This document shows, piece after piece, positions 53,672 to 61,726 of a stretch of DNA of 64,000 bases (position 1 is its first letter; each line of letters begins with the position of its first letter). The position numbers and the translations under genes were made by a program. This stretch comes from Chelatococcus asaccharovorans (GTDB lineage: Bacteria; Pseudomonadota; Alphaproteobacteria; Rhizobiales; Beijerinckiaceae): NCBI RefSeq assembly GCF_003201475.1, contig NZ_QJJK01000013.1:124001-188000 (forward strand), written 5' to 3'. The notes beneath the pieces were generated by a model that ran no database searches, was not told where the DNA came from, and was given only the letters and a program-made list of their open reading frames with translations.

Positions 53672-54658
53672 CTAGGATGCGTGTCTCGCCAGAAGACCGG
53701 TATGGTCGATCGCGGCCAGATACCTGCGAACGCAGTCGCGCAGGTCGGTCCGAGGCATGTATCCGAGATCTGCAATCGCGCGGGCGGGATCGAGAATCCC
53801 GGAATAGTTCGCGTCCGTGCCAAGAAAATTCAGGCCGTTCCCGACAGCGATTTCCGCGCCCGGGATCTCCGCCCTTATCGCGGCGGCCACGTCATTGAGC
53901 GTATGCCCGACGCCGTTGCAAATGTTGTAGACCGTGTGATTGAGCTTTGGCGCTTCGACAGCGAGCAGAGTGCCCGTCCCCACATCTTCGGCGAAAATCA
54001 TGTCGTCCTTCTGGTCGCCACCGACGTCGATACGCACGGGAACCCCTGCGGCGGCGTCCTCGATCATGCGACTCACCGTGCCGAACTTGCCGTGTCGGAC
54101 CGTCTTCCCCGGACCGAAAATCATCGCATAGCGCAGGGCGACGAACTCCATGGCATAGGAGGCGGCGAACTCGGAGCCGATCCATTCGGAGGCCACCTTG
54201 CACATGTCGTAGAGCTTGCCCGGCAGAAGCGGATGGTCTTCAGAAACGGGCCTGTAGAACGGCGCCTGGTATTCACCGGCGATCGGACCATAGACCGCTC
54301 GCGACGAGGAGAACACGAAGCGTCTCACATTCGCCAATCGCGACGCCTCAAGGAGCCTCGCGGTCAGGTCGGTGTTGATCTTGTACACCAGGTAGGGATC
54401 CGGTTCCGGCTTCTGACTGCCGACAGCCGCCGCCATATGGATCACGGCCTCGATGCGCCGTTCGCGCATCAGCGCCGCGGTCTTGTCGAGGTCCCCGGCG
54501 TCGAGCAGCACAAAATCAAGGCCGGCCCGCTCGTTAGCCGTCATCAGGGAAAAGTCGTCGCGGACGTCGATCACCGTCACGTCGTGGCCGCGCCTGATGG
54601 CTTCGCGCGTGACCCAGGATCCGTTGACGCCGAGCCCACCCGTAATGAGGATCTTCAT
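53672..54658 (-). CDS. NAD-dependent epimerase/dehydratase (extended SDR)
   Basis: A 328-residue extended SDR. Cofactor motif TGGLGVNG is at 6-13, HMAAAVGS near 73-80, a catalytic SSSRAVYG region and YDMCK with the Tyr-Lys pair. The C-terminal half holds the substrate lobe. Members act on nucleotide sugars, but several catabolic relatives act on small hydroxy acids. It lies between the AroE-like and FAH genes on the same strand and may be cotranscribed with FAH (129-bp gap). Confidence 0.87.
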   Translation of the reverse strand: MKILITGGLGVNGSWVTREAIRRGHDVTVIDVRDDFSLMTANERAGLDFVLLDAGDLDKTAALMRERRIEAVIHMAAAVGSQKPEPDPYLVYKINTDLTARLLEASRLANVRRFVFSSSRAVYGPIAGEYQAPFYRPVSEDHPLLPGKLYDMCKVASEWIGSEFAASYAMEFVALRYAMIFGPGKTVRHGKFGTVSRMIEDAAAGVPVRIDVGGDQKDDMIFAEDVGTGTLLAVEAPKLNHTVYNICNGVGHTLNDVAAAIRAEIPGAEIAVGNGLNFLGTDANYSGILDPARAIADLGYMPRTDLRDCVRRYLAAIDHTGLLARHAS

Positions 54659-54787
54659 TGCCCGTTCCCTCTTTCCTTCAACGGCCGCGGGATTGCATCG
54701 TCGGTGCCACGGCCCGCCGCGCGATGAGCGACTTGACGTGCGGGCATCCGCACTCGGATGGGATAAACGAACCGGTTGAACGGCCGG

Positions 54788-55633
54788 TCAGGCTCCGGCG
54801 GCAACCGCATTGCGGAGCGTGCCTATTCCGTCGACCTCGATCTCGATCAGATCACCGGGCCTGAGGAACTCCGGCGGCTTGCGGGAGGACCCTACGCCGG
54901 CGGGTGTGCCGGTGGCGATGATGTCGCCCGGACGAAGCTCGGTGAACTGGGTGATGTACGCGATCAAGGCGGGAATCGAAAACACGAGGGCCTTCGTCGA
55001 TTCCTGCTGCTTGACGACGCCATTCACCCGCGTCGTCAGCCGAAGGTTCGACGGGTCGGCAATCTCGTCGGCCGTAACGATCCAGGGACCCACGGCGCCG
55101 CTTTCAGGGAAGTTCTTGCCCGGCGTCGCCTGACGCGAGTGCTTCTGGAAATCCCGCACCGAATTCTCCGCCATGCAGGTATATCCGGCGACGTAGCTGA
55201 GCGCCTCGTCCGCGCGCACCTGGCGCGCCTTGCGGCCGATGACCACCGCCAGTTCGCCCTCGAAATCGAACTGCTCCGAATTCGCCGGCGCGATGACCGG
55301 CCGCTCGTGGCCGACGAACGTGTCGATGAACCGCACGAAGATCGACGGAAAGGGGGGCTGCTCGTTGCCGGACTCGGCCGCATGATTGGCGTAGTTCAGG
55401 CCAACGCAGAGAATCTTGTCCGGATCGTCGATCGGCGGCAGGAGCCGGATGGCATTGAGCCTGTGCCGGGGAGCCGCAGCCGCAGCCCGATCCCATGCCG
55501 CAACGTCGAGCCCCTGCGCCAGGGCCTCCTTCAACGATCGACATCCCAATGCCGCCGCAAGGTCGGCGACCTCCTCGCCGCGCACGACCCCAAACCCGCG
55601 GACGCCGTCCGCTTCGAATGTCACCAATTTCAA
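54788..55633 (-). CDS. Fumarylacetoacetate hydrolase (FAH) family protein
   Basis: A 281-residue FAH-family hydrolase. TTG at 55633 has GGGAGG upstream by eight bases and opens directly with MKLVTFEADG. Metal ligands are in FDFEGELAVVIG (two Glu) and the AENSVRDFQ region (Asp), and GDIIATGTPAGVG is intact. Enzymes of this class split C-C bonds in fumarylpyruvate or maleylpyruvate, or decarboxylate or hydrolyse related diketo acids. With maleate isomerase in the same region, maleylpyruvate hydrolysis to maleate and pyruvate is a fitting guess. Confidence 0.88.
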   Translation of the reverse strand: MKLVTFEADGVRGFGVVRGEEVADLAAALGCRSLKEALAQGLDVAAWDRAAAAAPRHRLNAIRLLPPIDDPDKILCVGLNYANHAAESGNEQPPFPSIFVRFIDTFVGHERPVIAPANSEQFDFEGELAVVIGRKARQVRADEALSYVAGYTCMAENSVRDFQKHSRQATPGKNFPESGAVGPWIVTADEIADPSNLRLTTRVNGVVKQQESTKALVFSIPALIAYITQFTELRPGDIIATGTPAGVGSSRKPPEFLRPGDLIEIEVDGIGTLRNAVAAGA

Positions 55634-55683
55634 GGTCGATCCTCCCGGTCGGCTGGACGCGCCAACCGAACTTGCCTATTAAA

Positions 55684-55703
55684 TACATTTATGAAGGAAT
55701 GTA
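55684..55703. promoter_or_regulatory. Palindrome in the FAH/SnoaL divergent promoter
   Basis: TACATT-N8-AATGTA with flanking AT symmetry (AAATACATT ... AATGTACTTT), centred between the divergent FAH and SnoaL-like genes. It is unlike the TCGTCAAA sites, so a different regulator is implied. Confidence 0.5.
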
Positions 55704-55742
55704 CTTTAATTTCCCGGCCTGGCAACAGGGAGGATGCAAAAA

Positions 55743-56168
55743 TTGACAACGAGTGAAAAAGCTCAGGCGTTCGTGGCGCTTCAGATGCTCGTGAACGACT
55801 TCTTCCGTGCGTTGGACGATAACCGGATCGATGATCTGATCGCCCTATTCGTGCCGGATGGCGAATGGGCACGTCCTGCCGGCAACCTCCGGGGTCCGGA
55901 CGCGATCCGGGGTGACCTCGCCAATCGTCCGGCCGGTCGCACAAGCCGTCACTTGACGTCGAACCTGCGGATCCTGGACCTGGCAGGCGATCGCTGCCGG
56001 TTCGCCTACAATCTCAGCACCTATTCCGGCTTCGCCTCGGGAGAAGGCCCTCTCGATCTGACCGGCCCCAGCGGCGTTCTCGATTGCGAGGATGTCGCGG
56101 TCGAGACGGCGGACGGCTGGCTGTTCCAACGTCGCTCGGCGACGCCGATTTTCCGTCGGAAGCCCTGA
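55743..56168 (+). CDS. SnoaL-like (NTF2-fold) protein
   Basis: A 141-residue NTF2-fold protein: N-terminal helix pair, then the DDLIALFVPDGEWARPAG segment and RHLTSNLRILDLAG, common to SnoaL_4/ring-hydroxylating-dioxygenase beta-like folds. TTG at 55743 is chosen because GGGAGG lies nine bases ahead, whereas ATG 55734 touches that ribosome site. It could be a small isomerase, hydratase or cyclase; no catalytic residue can be assigned surely. Divergent from the FAH gene. Confidence 0.75.
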   Translation: MTTSEKAQAFVALQMLVNDFFRALDDNRIDDLIALFVPDGEWARPAGNLRGPDAIRGDLANRPAGRTSRHLTSNLRILDLAGDRCRFAYNLSTYSGFASGEGPLDLTGPSGVLDCEDVAVETADGWLFQRRSATPIFRRKP

Positions 56169-56267
56169 GACAAAACGGCTGGCAGGGCGGCGCAAATGCC
56201 CCTGCCCCAAGGCGCAGCAGCGAGCAGAGTTCTCCGCCCGTCCGGCGTCGCCGCGCGGCGTGCCGAG

Positions 56268-56464
56268 TACGGCGGGGGATGATCGGCTGCTGTAACGCGC
56301 TCGTCGATGTCTAGTTTTGCCGGACGCTCGTTGGCAAGCTTGGCCCCGGAGTTTCCGCCAGCACTCGACCATCTCAGTGCGGTTCCAGTACCGCACCCTC
56401 TGGCCAAAGGCATCTTCATCGACTTCGCGAGTGGTGAGCCTGACATGAGCGTGCGGGTTGGTAC
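56268..56464 (-). pseudogene. Relaxase (MobA/MobL, TraA type) remnant
   Basis: One minus-strand frame reads NPHAHVRLTTREVDEDAFG and then VRYWNRTEMVECWRK; after a frame shift, another reads GAKLANERPAKLDIDERV. Together they follow the MobA/MobL relaxase pattern (the NPHAH metal-binding motif, LTTR, FG-K-R-WN, then W--AN--L). Only about 65 residues are left and the frame is broken. It shows that plasmid or conjugative-element DNA was once here. Confidence 0.7.
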
Positions 56465-56721
56465 GCCGTCCCCGGATTATCCCTCGCGCTGAAGCTTATC
56501 GGCGAGTGCGGCACAGCCAATCCAACATCTTATACTCGGTATAATAAATAATAATGAAAACAACTGCAACTAATATTGCATATTATTAGTGAACATTCCG
56601 AGAATGATTTAGGCCGATATTATTTTTGCCTAACATCAAGGCTGCACCGCGAAAAGCAGGATATATCGGCTCAATAGGATAAGCCGACCTCTCACCTCGC
56701 GCACGTCGTTTCGGATTGCTG

Positions 56722-56890
56722 TCACCTGGAAATCGATCCTGATTCTGCATCCGTTCCCTGTGCATTGCAGTAGGCGGCAGCAGCGCGCACCGCCCGGATG
56801 ATGCCGGCATAGCCTGTGCAGCGGCAGATATTCCCGCTCAACGCGCGGGCTAGCTCGGTCAAGGCGGCCCAGGATTTCCTCTGCGGTCAG
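56722..56890 (-). pseudogene. 2Fe-2S subunit remnant of a molybdenum hydroxylase
   Basis: The minus strand reads LTAEEILGRL in one frame and, after a shift, ELARALSGNICRCTGYAGII followed by RAVRAAAYC to a TGA. This is the C-terminal [2Fe-2S] domain (C-x-C in NICRCTGY) of the small subunit of CO-dehydrogenase/nicotinate-dehydrogenase-like molybdenum hydroxylases. The N-terminal cluster domain and the large subunits are missing. Confidence 0.75.
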
Positions 56891-57182
56891 TCAGAGCACC
56901 GCGCAACGCAAAGGTTGGGTCAGTAATCGGCACGCGCCGTGGCAACGGCATAGCGGAACACGCTGCCGATGGGTGGAGCGCAGCCTGCGCGTGTTTTCAT
57001 TCCGCCCACGCATTGCGACGCGCCGTAACGTCTCGAGAATTTCGGGAGTCGTGATCACGTGAATCGGATGACAGCACCGTGCAGCGTCCAGGATTGTCCA
57101 AATAGGAAGGTGGTATGAAATGGCAGACAGCCGTTTCAGCACTCTAAATTATTCAATGGAATCAATTACTTACATAGATATC
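56891..57182. other. AT-richer junction without recognisable gene
   Basis: Between the iron-sulfur remnant and the putative attachment site. No gene or RNA recognised. The stretch 56465-56721 is likewise empty apart from an AT-rich patch at 56525-56640. Confidence 0.4.
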
Positions 57183-57199
57183 TGGCGGAGAGAGAGGGA
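57183..57199. other. Putative attachment site: tRNA-Ser 3'-end fragment
   Basis: TGGCGGAGAGAGAGGGA; its complement TCCCTCTCTCTCCGCCA has the form of the 3' end of an alphaproteobacterial tRNA-Ser gene, including the CCA. The T-loop (GGTTCGAAT) expected next to it is absent, so only the crossover segment is present. It lies 27 bp before the first possible integrase start, as att sites of tRNA-targeting elements do. Confidence 0.6.
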
Positions 57200-57264
57200 C
57201 CATCTCCCATCTGTATCCTAAGGCGATGAAATCGTTATATATCAATTGTTTAAATACCTTGATT

Positions 57265-57297
57265 TGGGGGACACAATGGGGGACAAGTTGGGGGACA
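57265..57297. repeat. Three TGGGGGACA direct repeats with 12-bp period
   Basis: TGGGGGACA occurs at 57265, 57277 and 57289, each followed by three variable bases. They lie between the attachment fragment and the integrase ATG at 57322. In the long reading frame they would encode WGT-x three times; more likely they are arm-type binding sites for the integrase or a directionality factor. Confidence 0.75.
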
Positions 57298-57321
57298 CCA
57301 CTCCCGAAGGACTCCTTTTTA

Positions 57322-58791
57322 ATGGCCCCCGCGAAGCTCGGAAAACACCTCGAATGGCACGGTAGACGCATCAGGGTTGTCGTGCGGGTGCCTCCCTCGC
57401 TGGTCACCAGTGTGGGCAAGACAAAGCTTAAAGTCGTCCTCGAAACCACTGACCCGCTAGAGGCAGAACGGGAGAAGGTGGACGTGATAAAGTCTCTGAG
57501 AGCTTCCCTGCGCGGCGAGCAGCGGCAGCCTCAGGCTCGGAGCCTAACCACCGAGGCGCTCGAATGGCGTGATATGATTGAGCGAGAGGCGGCCGGTGAG
57601 CAGGTGGTTATATCTGCCGACGAGGAACTCGATCTCCGGGACATTCTCGGAGATCACGTCGACGATATCGAACGTAAGCACGGCTACAATGCTGGCAACG
57701 AGTTCGCAGAAATCGCCCTCGGTCGGGCAACCCCACTCGGCGCCCTTCTAGATCGTTGGTTCACCGAGAAGGCGGACCTTTCGATCGGTTACAAGGAAGA
57801 CATCAGACGTGCTGTGTCTCGGCTGGAAACGTGGTGCGGAAAGAACCGAGTCCCCAAGACCGTCGAGGCCATCACTCGGCGCGTAGCTGGCCGCTTCATC
57901 CATGAGCAGTATGTGCTGCCCAGGGAGCACCATAAGACAGCCAACAAGGACCTGTCGTGTTTGAGGTCCTATTGGCGATGGATGCGTAAGCGCTATGACA
58001 TCACCGACAACCCATGGAGCGAACAATCCGTTGAAGCCCCAAGGCGCCGGACAGAGACAGCGAGCGACAAGAAACGCCCGTTTACGGATGATGAAGTGAC
58101 GAAGCTACTCGGCGGCATCCGGCTAAAGCGGGAGCGGGACTTCTCTCTCGTCAGCTCTTTGAGCGGGCTCCGGCTGGAAGAGGTGGCGGGGCTAAAGGTG
58201 GCTGATTGCGCCGATGACGCACTCAAGGTCAGAGACTCGAAGACGGAAAGCGGCCTTAGGACTGTACCGCTTCACCCCTCGCTTAAGCCGCTGATCACCG
58301 AGAGGACCCGCGCTAAGGCGCCAGATGATTACCTTTTCGATGACCTTGGAGAGCAACGAGAGGGCTCCAAGCGGGATCGCTCAGCGCCTGTCAGTCAGGC
58401 CTTTACGCGAGAGCGCCGCCGCCTAAAGGTCGATGAGCGGGGATCGGCAGACCAGCGACAATCGAACATTGATTTCCATAGCTGGCGCAGATGGTTCATT
58501 CGTAAGGCCGTCGAAGGTATCGAGCGCGGCGCAGTCGGCTATACGCCTTGGACGATCGCAAACGTTGTCGGTCACAAAGTCGAAGGTGGAGCAATCGACG
58601 GAGTGGCTCTGCCACTCAAAATGACCATGGGGCGTTATCCAGGGCCAGCATCCGTTGAGTCCATGCGGGCATGTGTCGAGGCTGTCGCCTTACCGAATGG
58701 CGTAAGCACCGCCAGAACCGATACGAAAAGACAGCCCCGCCGCGCGAAACTGAAGCTGAGAAGAGACACAACAAACCCATCAACTTCGTGA
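57322..58791 (+). CDS. Tyrosine recombinase (phage/ICE integrase)
   Basis: A 489-residue site-specific recombinase. ATG 57322 with GAAGGA upstream is preferred to 57226, whose ribosome site is too close and whose extra codons run through the TGGGGGACA repeats. Catalytic residues in order: R284 (SGLRLEEV), K307 (DSKTESG), H386 and R389 (DFHSWRRW), H418 (VVGHKV) and Y439 (MGRYPG), all present. The N-terminal 250 residues hold arm-binding and core-binding domains (SAM-like, about 140-240). It would integrate or excise the 57.2 kb-onward element at a tRNA-Ser end. Confidence 0.93.
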   Translation: MAPAKLGKHLEWHGRRIRVVVRVPPSLVTSVGKTKLKVVLETTDPLEAEREKVDVIKSLRASLRGEQRQPQARSLTTEALEWRDMIEREAAGEQVVISADEELDLRDILGDHVDDIERKHGYNAGNEFAEIALGRATPLGALLDRWFTEKADLSIGYKEDIRRAVSRLETWCGKNRVPKTVEAITRRVAGRFIHEQYVLPREHHKTANKDLSCLRSYWRWMRKRYDITDNPWSEQSVEAPRRRTETASDKKRPFTDDEVTKLLGGIRLKRERDFSLVSSLSGLRLEEVAGLKVADCADDALKVRDSKTESGLRTVPLHPSLKPLITERTRAKAPDDYLFDDLGEQREGSKRDRSAPVSQAFTRERRRLKVDERGSADQRQSNIDFHSWRRWFIRKAVEGIERGAVGYTPWTIANVVGHKVEGGAIDGVALPLKMTMGRYPGPASVESMRACVEAVALPNGVSTARTDTKRQPRRAKLKLRRDTTNPSTS

Positions 58792-59190
58792 ATCCATTGC
58801 TTGGAAGCCAGAGGCTTGGTTACGTTACTGGTCGCCGTTTCTTGTCGCCATCACCGTGGGCAAGGCCCTATGGGACACGGCAGTCTTCTGGCTTATCAGG
58901 CTGCCCATCAGTACTGCCATCACGCGCCCCCTGAGGGCAGCCTTGCGGAGAGCCTTCCGGCCGCTCATGAACGCGTAACACGTTGCCCGCTAACCGACTC
59001 CAGACATGCATTCTTTTATGTGAGGGGTCGGTCAATTTTGGCCGTCATCCTGTGGGCATGGGCCTCCCTCCCAGGTAGGGAGGGGCTGGCGGCCGTTCTT
59101 GGGGGCTCTATGGCGATACGCAATTACCCCCAGCAATCAGAATTTCCGGCCGCAATCCGCGCGCCGCCGACCTCCTGATGGAGTACAGCC
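58792..59190. other. Intergenic stretch after the integrase
   Basis: Open reading frames here have no family likeness or ribosome site. A hairpin CCTCCCT-N7-AGGGAGG at 59063-59083 lacks a T tract. Nothing else seen. Confidence 0.4.
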
Positions 59191-59562
59191 GTGTCAAACT
59201 CCCGCGATCTTCTCGCCCTTTTCAACATCGTGCGGTCGTTTCGTGAATTGGAGAAGGCGCCGCACAAGGACTTCTCAATGACCAATGTGCTGCTGATCCT
59301 TCACGTGGCGTACAACCCAGGCGCTACCATGGCTGATGCGGCGAAGGCGGCGGGGGTATCAATCCAGTCAATCCAGCGCCGGGTTGAGGCGCTAGGTGGA
59401 TACGGCCTTGTGGAGGTTGTCCGTGATCCTCACGAAACACGGCGCTTTCTCATCTTCCTGACGACAGAGGGCGTGCGGGTCGTGCAGGAGGTGCTTTCCC
59501 ATTTACACCCAAACGAGGTCATCGAGTTCTCAACTATGACGGCAGCGGGTTCTGGCCCCTGA
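59191..59562 (+). CDS. MarR-like winged-helix protein
   Basis: A 123-residue protein starting with GTG, GGAG seven bases upstream. The central part (ATMADAAKAAGVSIQSIQRR, then VEALGGYGLVEVVRDPHETRR and a beta wing) is a MarR/PadR-type winged helix. It is shorter than most MarR proteins and lacks long dimerisation helices. Inside a mobile element it may control excision or the neighbouring genes. Confidence 0.75.
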   Translation: MSNSRDLLALFNIVRSFRELEKAPHKDFSMTNVLLILHVAYNPGATMADAAKAAGVSIQSIQRRVEALGGYGLVEVVRDPHETRRFLIFLTTEGVRVVQEVLSHLHPNEVIEFSTMTAAGSGP

Positions 59563-59710
59563 CGAGACTCACTTGACTATTTGTCAGGTGAAGGCGCCCC
59601 CAAAAACTGGAGCCCCTCGGGTTCCCAGGAGCGCAAAGTGTATCGTTCTCACTTAGGGATGACGGAAAGAGGCTTATTTCAATTCAAACCATTCGCGGTT
59701 TGCAGGCCAC

Positions 59711-60233
59711 GTGAATGAGCTGAGTGAGAGCGCGCTCGGAATTTACACGGGCGCTTGTGGCTCTCCGAGTACCGCCATGGCTGTCCGTAAGCTCGACGCG
59801 GATGAGAAGCTGATTCTCCCGTACTCAGAGGCAAAACGGATATGCCTGAGAAAGATTGCAAGCCACCCACGGCCTCCGCCCAAAAAAGACTTCCACTGCT
59901 AGGATCAGTAAAAGTGGTCGCGCCAAAGTCGATCGGATCGGCTTAGGAATGCACACTGGTAAGCCGGCCGTCCTCGGCTCCGAGAGTGGCCTCTACAAGC
60001 TCATTATGCGCTCGGACAAACCTGAGGCCCGCGCCTTCCAGGACTGGGTGACTCGTGAGGTTCTCCCCGCGATACGCAAGACAGGCAGTTACGTGCTCCA
60101 GGGGGCTGACCGCTCGACGGTGGCTGAAAGCTCCGTCTCGGAGATGCCAGACGTGCCCGGCCTCGTGGTATCGGTTAACTTATTGGTATGGCGATCATAT
60201 TCGCCCTTGCGTGCCAATTACCCCCGACAATAG
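59711..60233 (+). pseudogene. Broken BRO-family phage antirepressor
   Basis: Two frames together spell a BRO-N domain: GIYTGACGSPSTAMAVRKLD then, 150 bp on and in another frame, SESGLYKLIMRSDKPEARAF followed by QDWVTREVLPAIRKTGSY. An intact protein would read these continuously. The N-terminal strand and the C-terminal domain are absent or scrambled, so the gene is dead. It supports a prophage origin for part of this element. Confidence 0.8.
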
Positions 60234-60596
60234 GAAATACAGGGCAATCGACTTCCTCGACTTCTGCCCCGACATTACCCGTACCAACAGGAGAAGCGCG
60301 GCGCCTCTGCCGAAGAAGACCATCAGCTCATGAGTGGATTTAAGGAAGCACTAGATTCTACCTTCAAGAGTCCCTGAGGGCTTACCCTAGGAACATCTCT
60401 GAGAAATGAGATTAGCGAAAGACCTAGGTGATACGCCGCTAGGTACAGCTTCAGGTTATCCTGGAGGCCTCCTTTTGTTTCACCGGAAAAATCCGAGCGG
60501 GCATCGATCATATAGCCCGCGCCAGTTCCCCCCGTGGGGCCGCTTCGGCTGGCCTATTGGGTCCTGACCATCAAGAGCATTTACCCTACCTCAAAT

Positions 60597-60671
60597 ATGG
60601 GGGTCTCCATCATCATCACCACCACCGTCGTTCCGTTGGACCTTGGTCTAGTGAGTCGTTCCAGACCGTGA
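60597..60671 (+). other. Possible 24-codon leader peptide with Ile3-Thr3-Val2 run
   Basis: ATG GGG GTC TCC then three ATC, three ACC and GTC GTT codons, ending in TGA after 24 codons (MGVSIIITTTVVPLDLGLVS...). It overlaps the repeat region upstream of the resolvase gene. The composition recalls ilv/thr attenuation leaders, but there is no Shine-Dalgarno sequence and no amino-acid biosynthesis gene follows, so it may be accidental. Confidence 0.2.
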
Positions 60672-60746
60672 GCTTTCCCGTTCCTTATAAGTCGTATTGA
60701 CTTTCGGAACGAGCAGACTCACGTTGTCTAAGACCTCAACGGAACG
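60629..60746. promoter_or_regulatory. Multi-repeat region upstream of the resolvase: putative res site
   Basis: CGTTCCGTT at 60629 has its exact complement AACGGAACG at 60738. Between them CGTTCC occurs at 60657 and 60679, GGAACG at 60706, and GTGAGTC/GACTCAC form a further pair (60651, 60716). The unit 60679-60711 has CGTTCC/GGAACG ends 33 bp apart, the size of a resolvase crossover subsite. It lies just upstream of the resolvase start. Confidence 0.6.
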
Positions 60747-60757
60747 GATGACGTGTC

Positions 60758-61306
60758 ATGCTGGTAGGCTACGCGAGAACGAGCACCATCGAACAGGCGG
60801 CAGGCCTGGAGGCCCAGGTCAGGGACCTGGAAGCTCTCGGCTGTGAGCAAGTCTTCACTGAGCAGACCAGTTCGGTAGGGCCTCGCAAGAAGCTCGATGA
60901 GGCTATCGCCTATTGCCGCAAAGGCGACACCTTCATGGTCACCAAGTTTGACCGGCTGGCCCGTTCGGTCTCACACCTCGGGCAGATCGTCGAGCGCCTG
61001 AAGGAGAAGGGCGTTGCCCTCCGGGTTCTCGATCCCGCCATCGATACGTCCAGCGCCACGGGTGAGTTGGTCCTCAACCTGATGGGGTCCATAGCCCAGT
61101 TCGAGCGTCAGATGATGCTGGAGCGGCAGCGGGAAGGCATCGCCAAGGCCAAGGCCGATGGCAAGTACAAGGGCCGGAAGCCGACCGCGAGGGCCAAGGC
61201 TGACGAGATCAAGGCCCTATCGGCTCAAGGCATCAGCCTTTCGGAGATCGCGAGGCGCCTGGAGATCGGCAAGGCATCAGTTCATAGGGTCCTTGCTTCG
61301 GGCTAG
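60758..61306 (+). CDS. Serine recombinase (resolvase/invertase family)
   Basis: A 182-residue small serine recombinase. The nucleophile is Ser9 in GYARTST; KFDRLARS (63-70) holds the active-site Asp and Arg residues; the long E helix (MGSIAQFERQMMLERQREGI) and C-terminal helix-turn-helix (140-180, ISLSEIARRLEIGKASVHRV) are complete. It matches Tn3-type resolvases and Pin/Hin invertases in length. The repeats directly upstream are its probable recombination site. Confidence 0.92.
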   Translation: MLVGYARTSTIEQAAGLEAQVRDLEALGCEQVFTEQTSSVGPRKKLDEAIAYCRKGDTFMVTKFDRLARSVSHLGQIVERLKEKGVALRVLDPAIDTSSATGELVLNLMGSIAQFERQMMLERQREGIAKAKADGKYKGRKPTARAKADEIKALSAQGISLSEIARRLEIGKASVHRVLASG

Positions 61307-61676
61307 CCGTTATTGGGCCAGTCGGCTTTGTCCCGAGGGCGCGGATACAACAGAGGAAGAATTTTGGAGGTGATCGATCTCGTCGAGGCGTATGTCTAGC
61401 CAGATCGATTGCGCCGTCACATGACTACCACCTTTAATTGCACGTACCATTTGGAATAGGGGCGGTTTCAGCCTTACGCGGCACATGCTCTCGCCGCAGG
61501 TGTGCGGGCGGAGAGCTTAGAATATGGGGAACAGTCACCACCGCTAGCACGAGTTTATACAAGGCTTTGCTCGCACTTCCGCGCCTGTTTGAACGTGGTC
61601 CGCTGCAAAACCCCGCCAGCCCGTGAGAGCCTTCCGGCAGTCCTCACATCGTCCCTCACACCCAGACGACTTAATC
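61307..61676. other. Leader region of the two-gene unit, no gene recognised
   Basis: The 370 bp between the resolvase stop and the terminator carry no translation with family likeness and no tRNA. It must hold the promoter for the downstream pair or for a short transcript that ends at 61710. Confidence 0.4.
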
Positions 61677-61710
61677 GCCCGTCCTTCGGCCTTCCGGAGG
61701 GCGGGCTTTT
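61677..61710 (+). terminator. Strong intrinsic terminator 17 bp before a start codon
   Basis: GCCCGTCCTTCGG-CCTT-CCGGAGGGCGGGC: 13-bp arms (two G-U pairs) with a 4-base loop followed by TTTTCTT. By sequence this is the clearest Rho-independent terminator in the window. There is no room for a promoter between it and the ATG at 61727, so it probably acts as an attenuator, or ends a short leader RNA. Confidence 0.85.
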
Positions 61711-61726
61711 CTTATGGAGCCCACGC

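Noticed and set aside
57162-57240. Complete tRNA-Ser gene at the integrase end
   Set aside because: Only the last 17 bases of a tRNA-like sequence are present; T-loop, anticodon arm and D arm are missing.
60608-60626. CATCATCATCACCACCAC string that would encode six histidines, as in expression-vector tags
   Set aside because: The neighbouring sequence has no vector features, no tagged ORF is in that frame, and the run lies naturally inside a repeat-rich element, so contamination is not supported.
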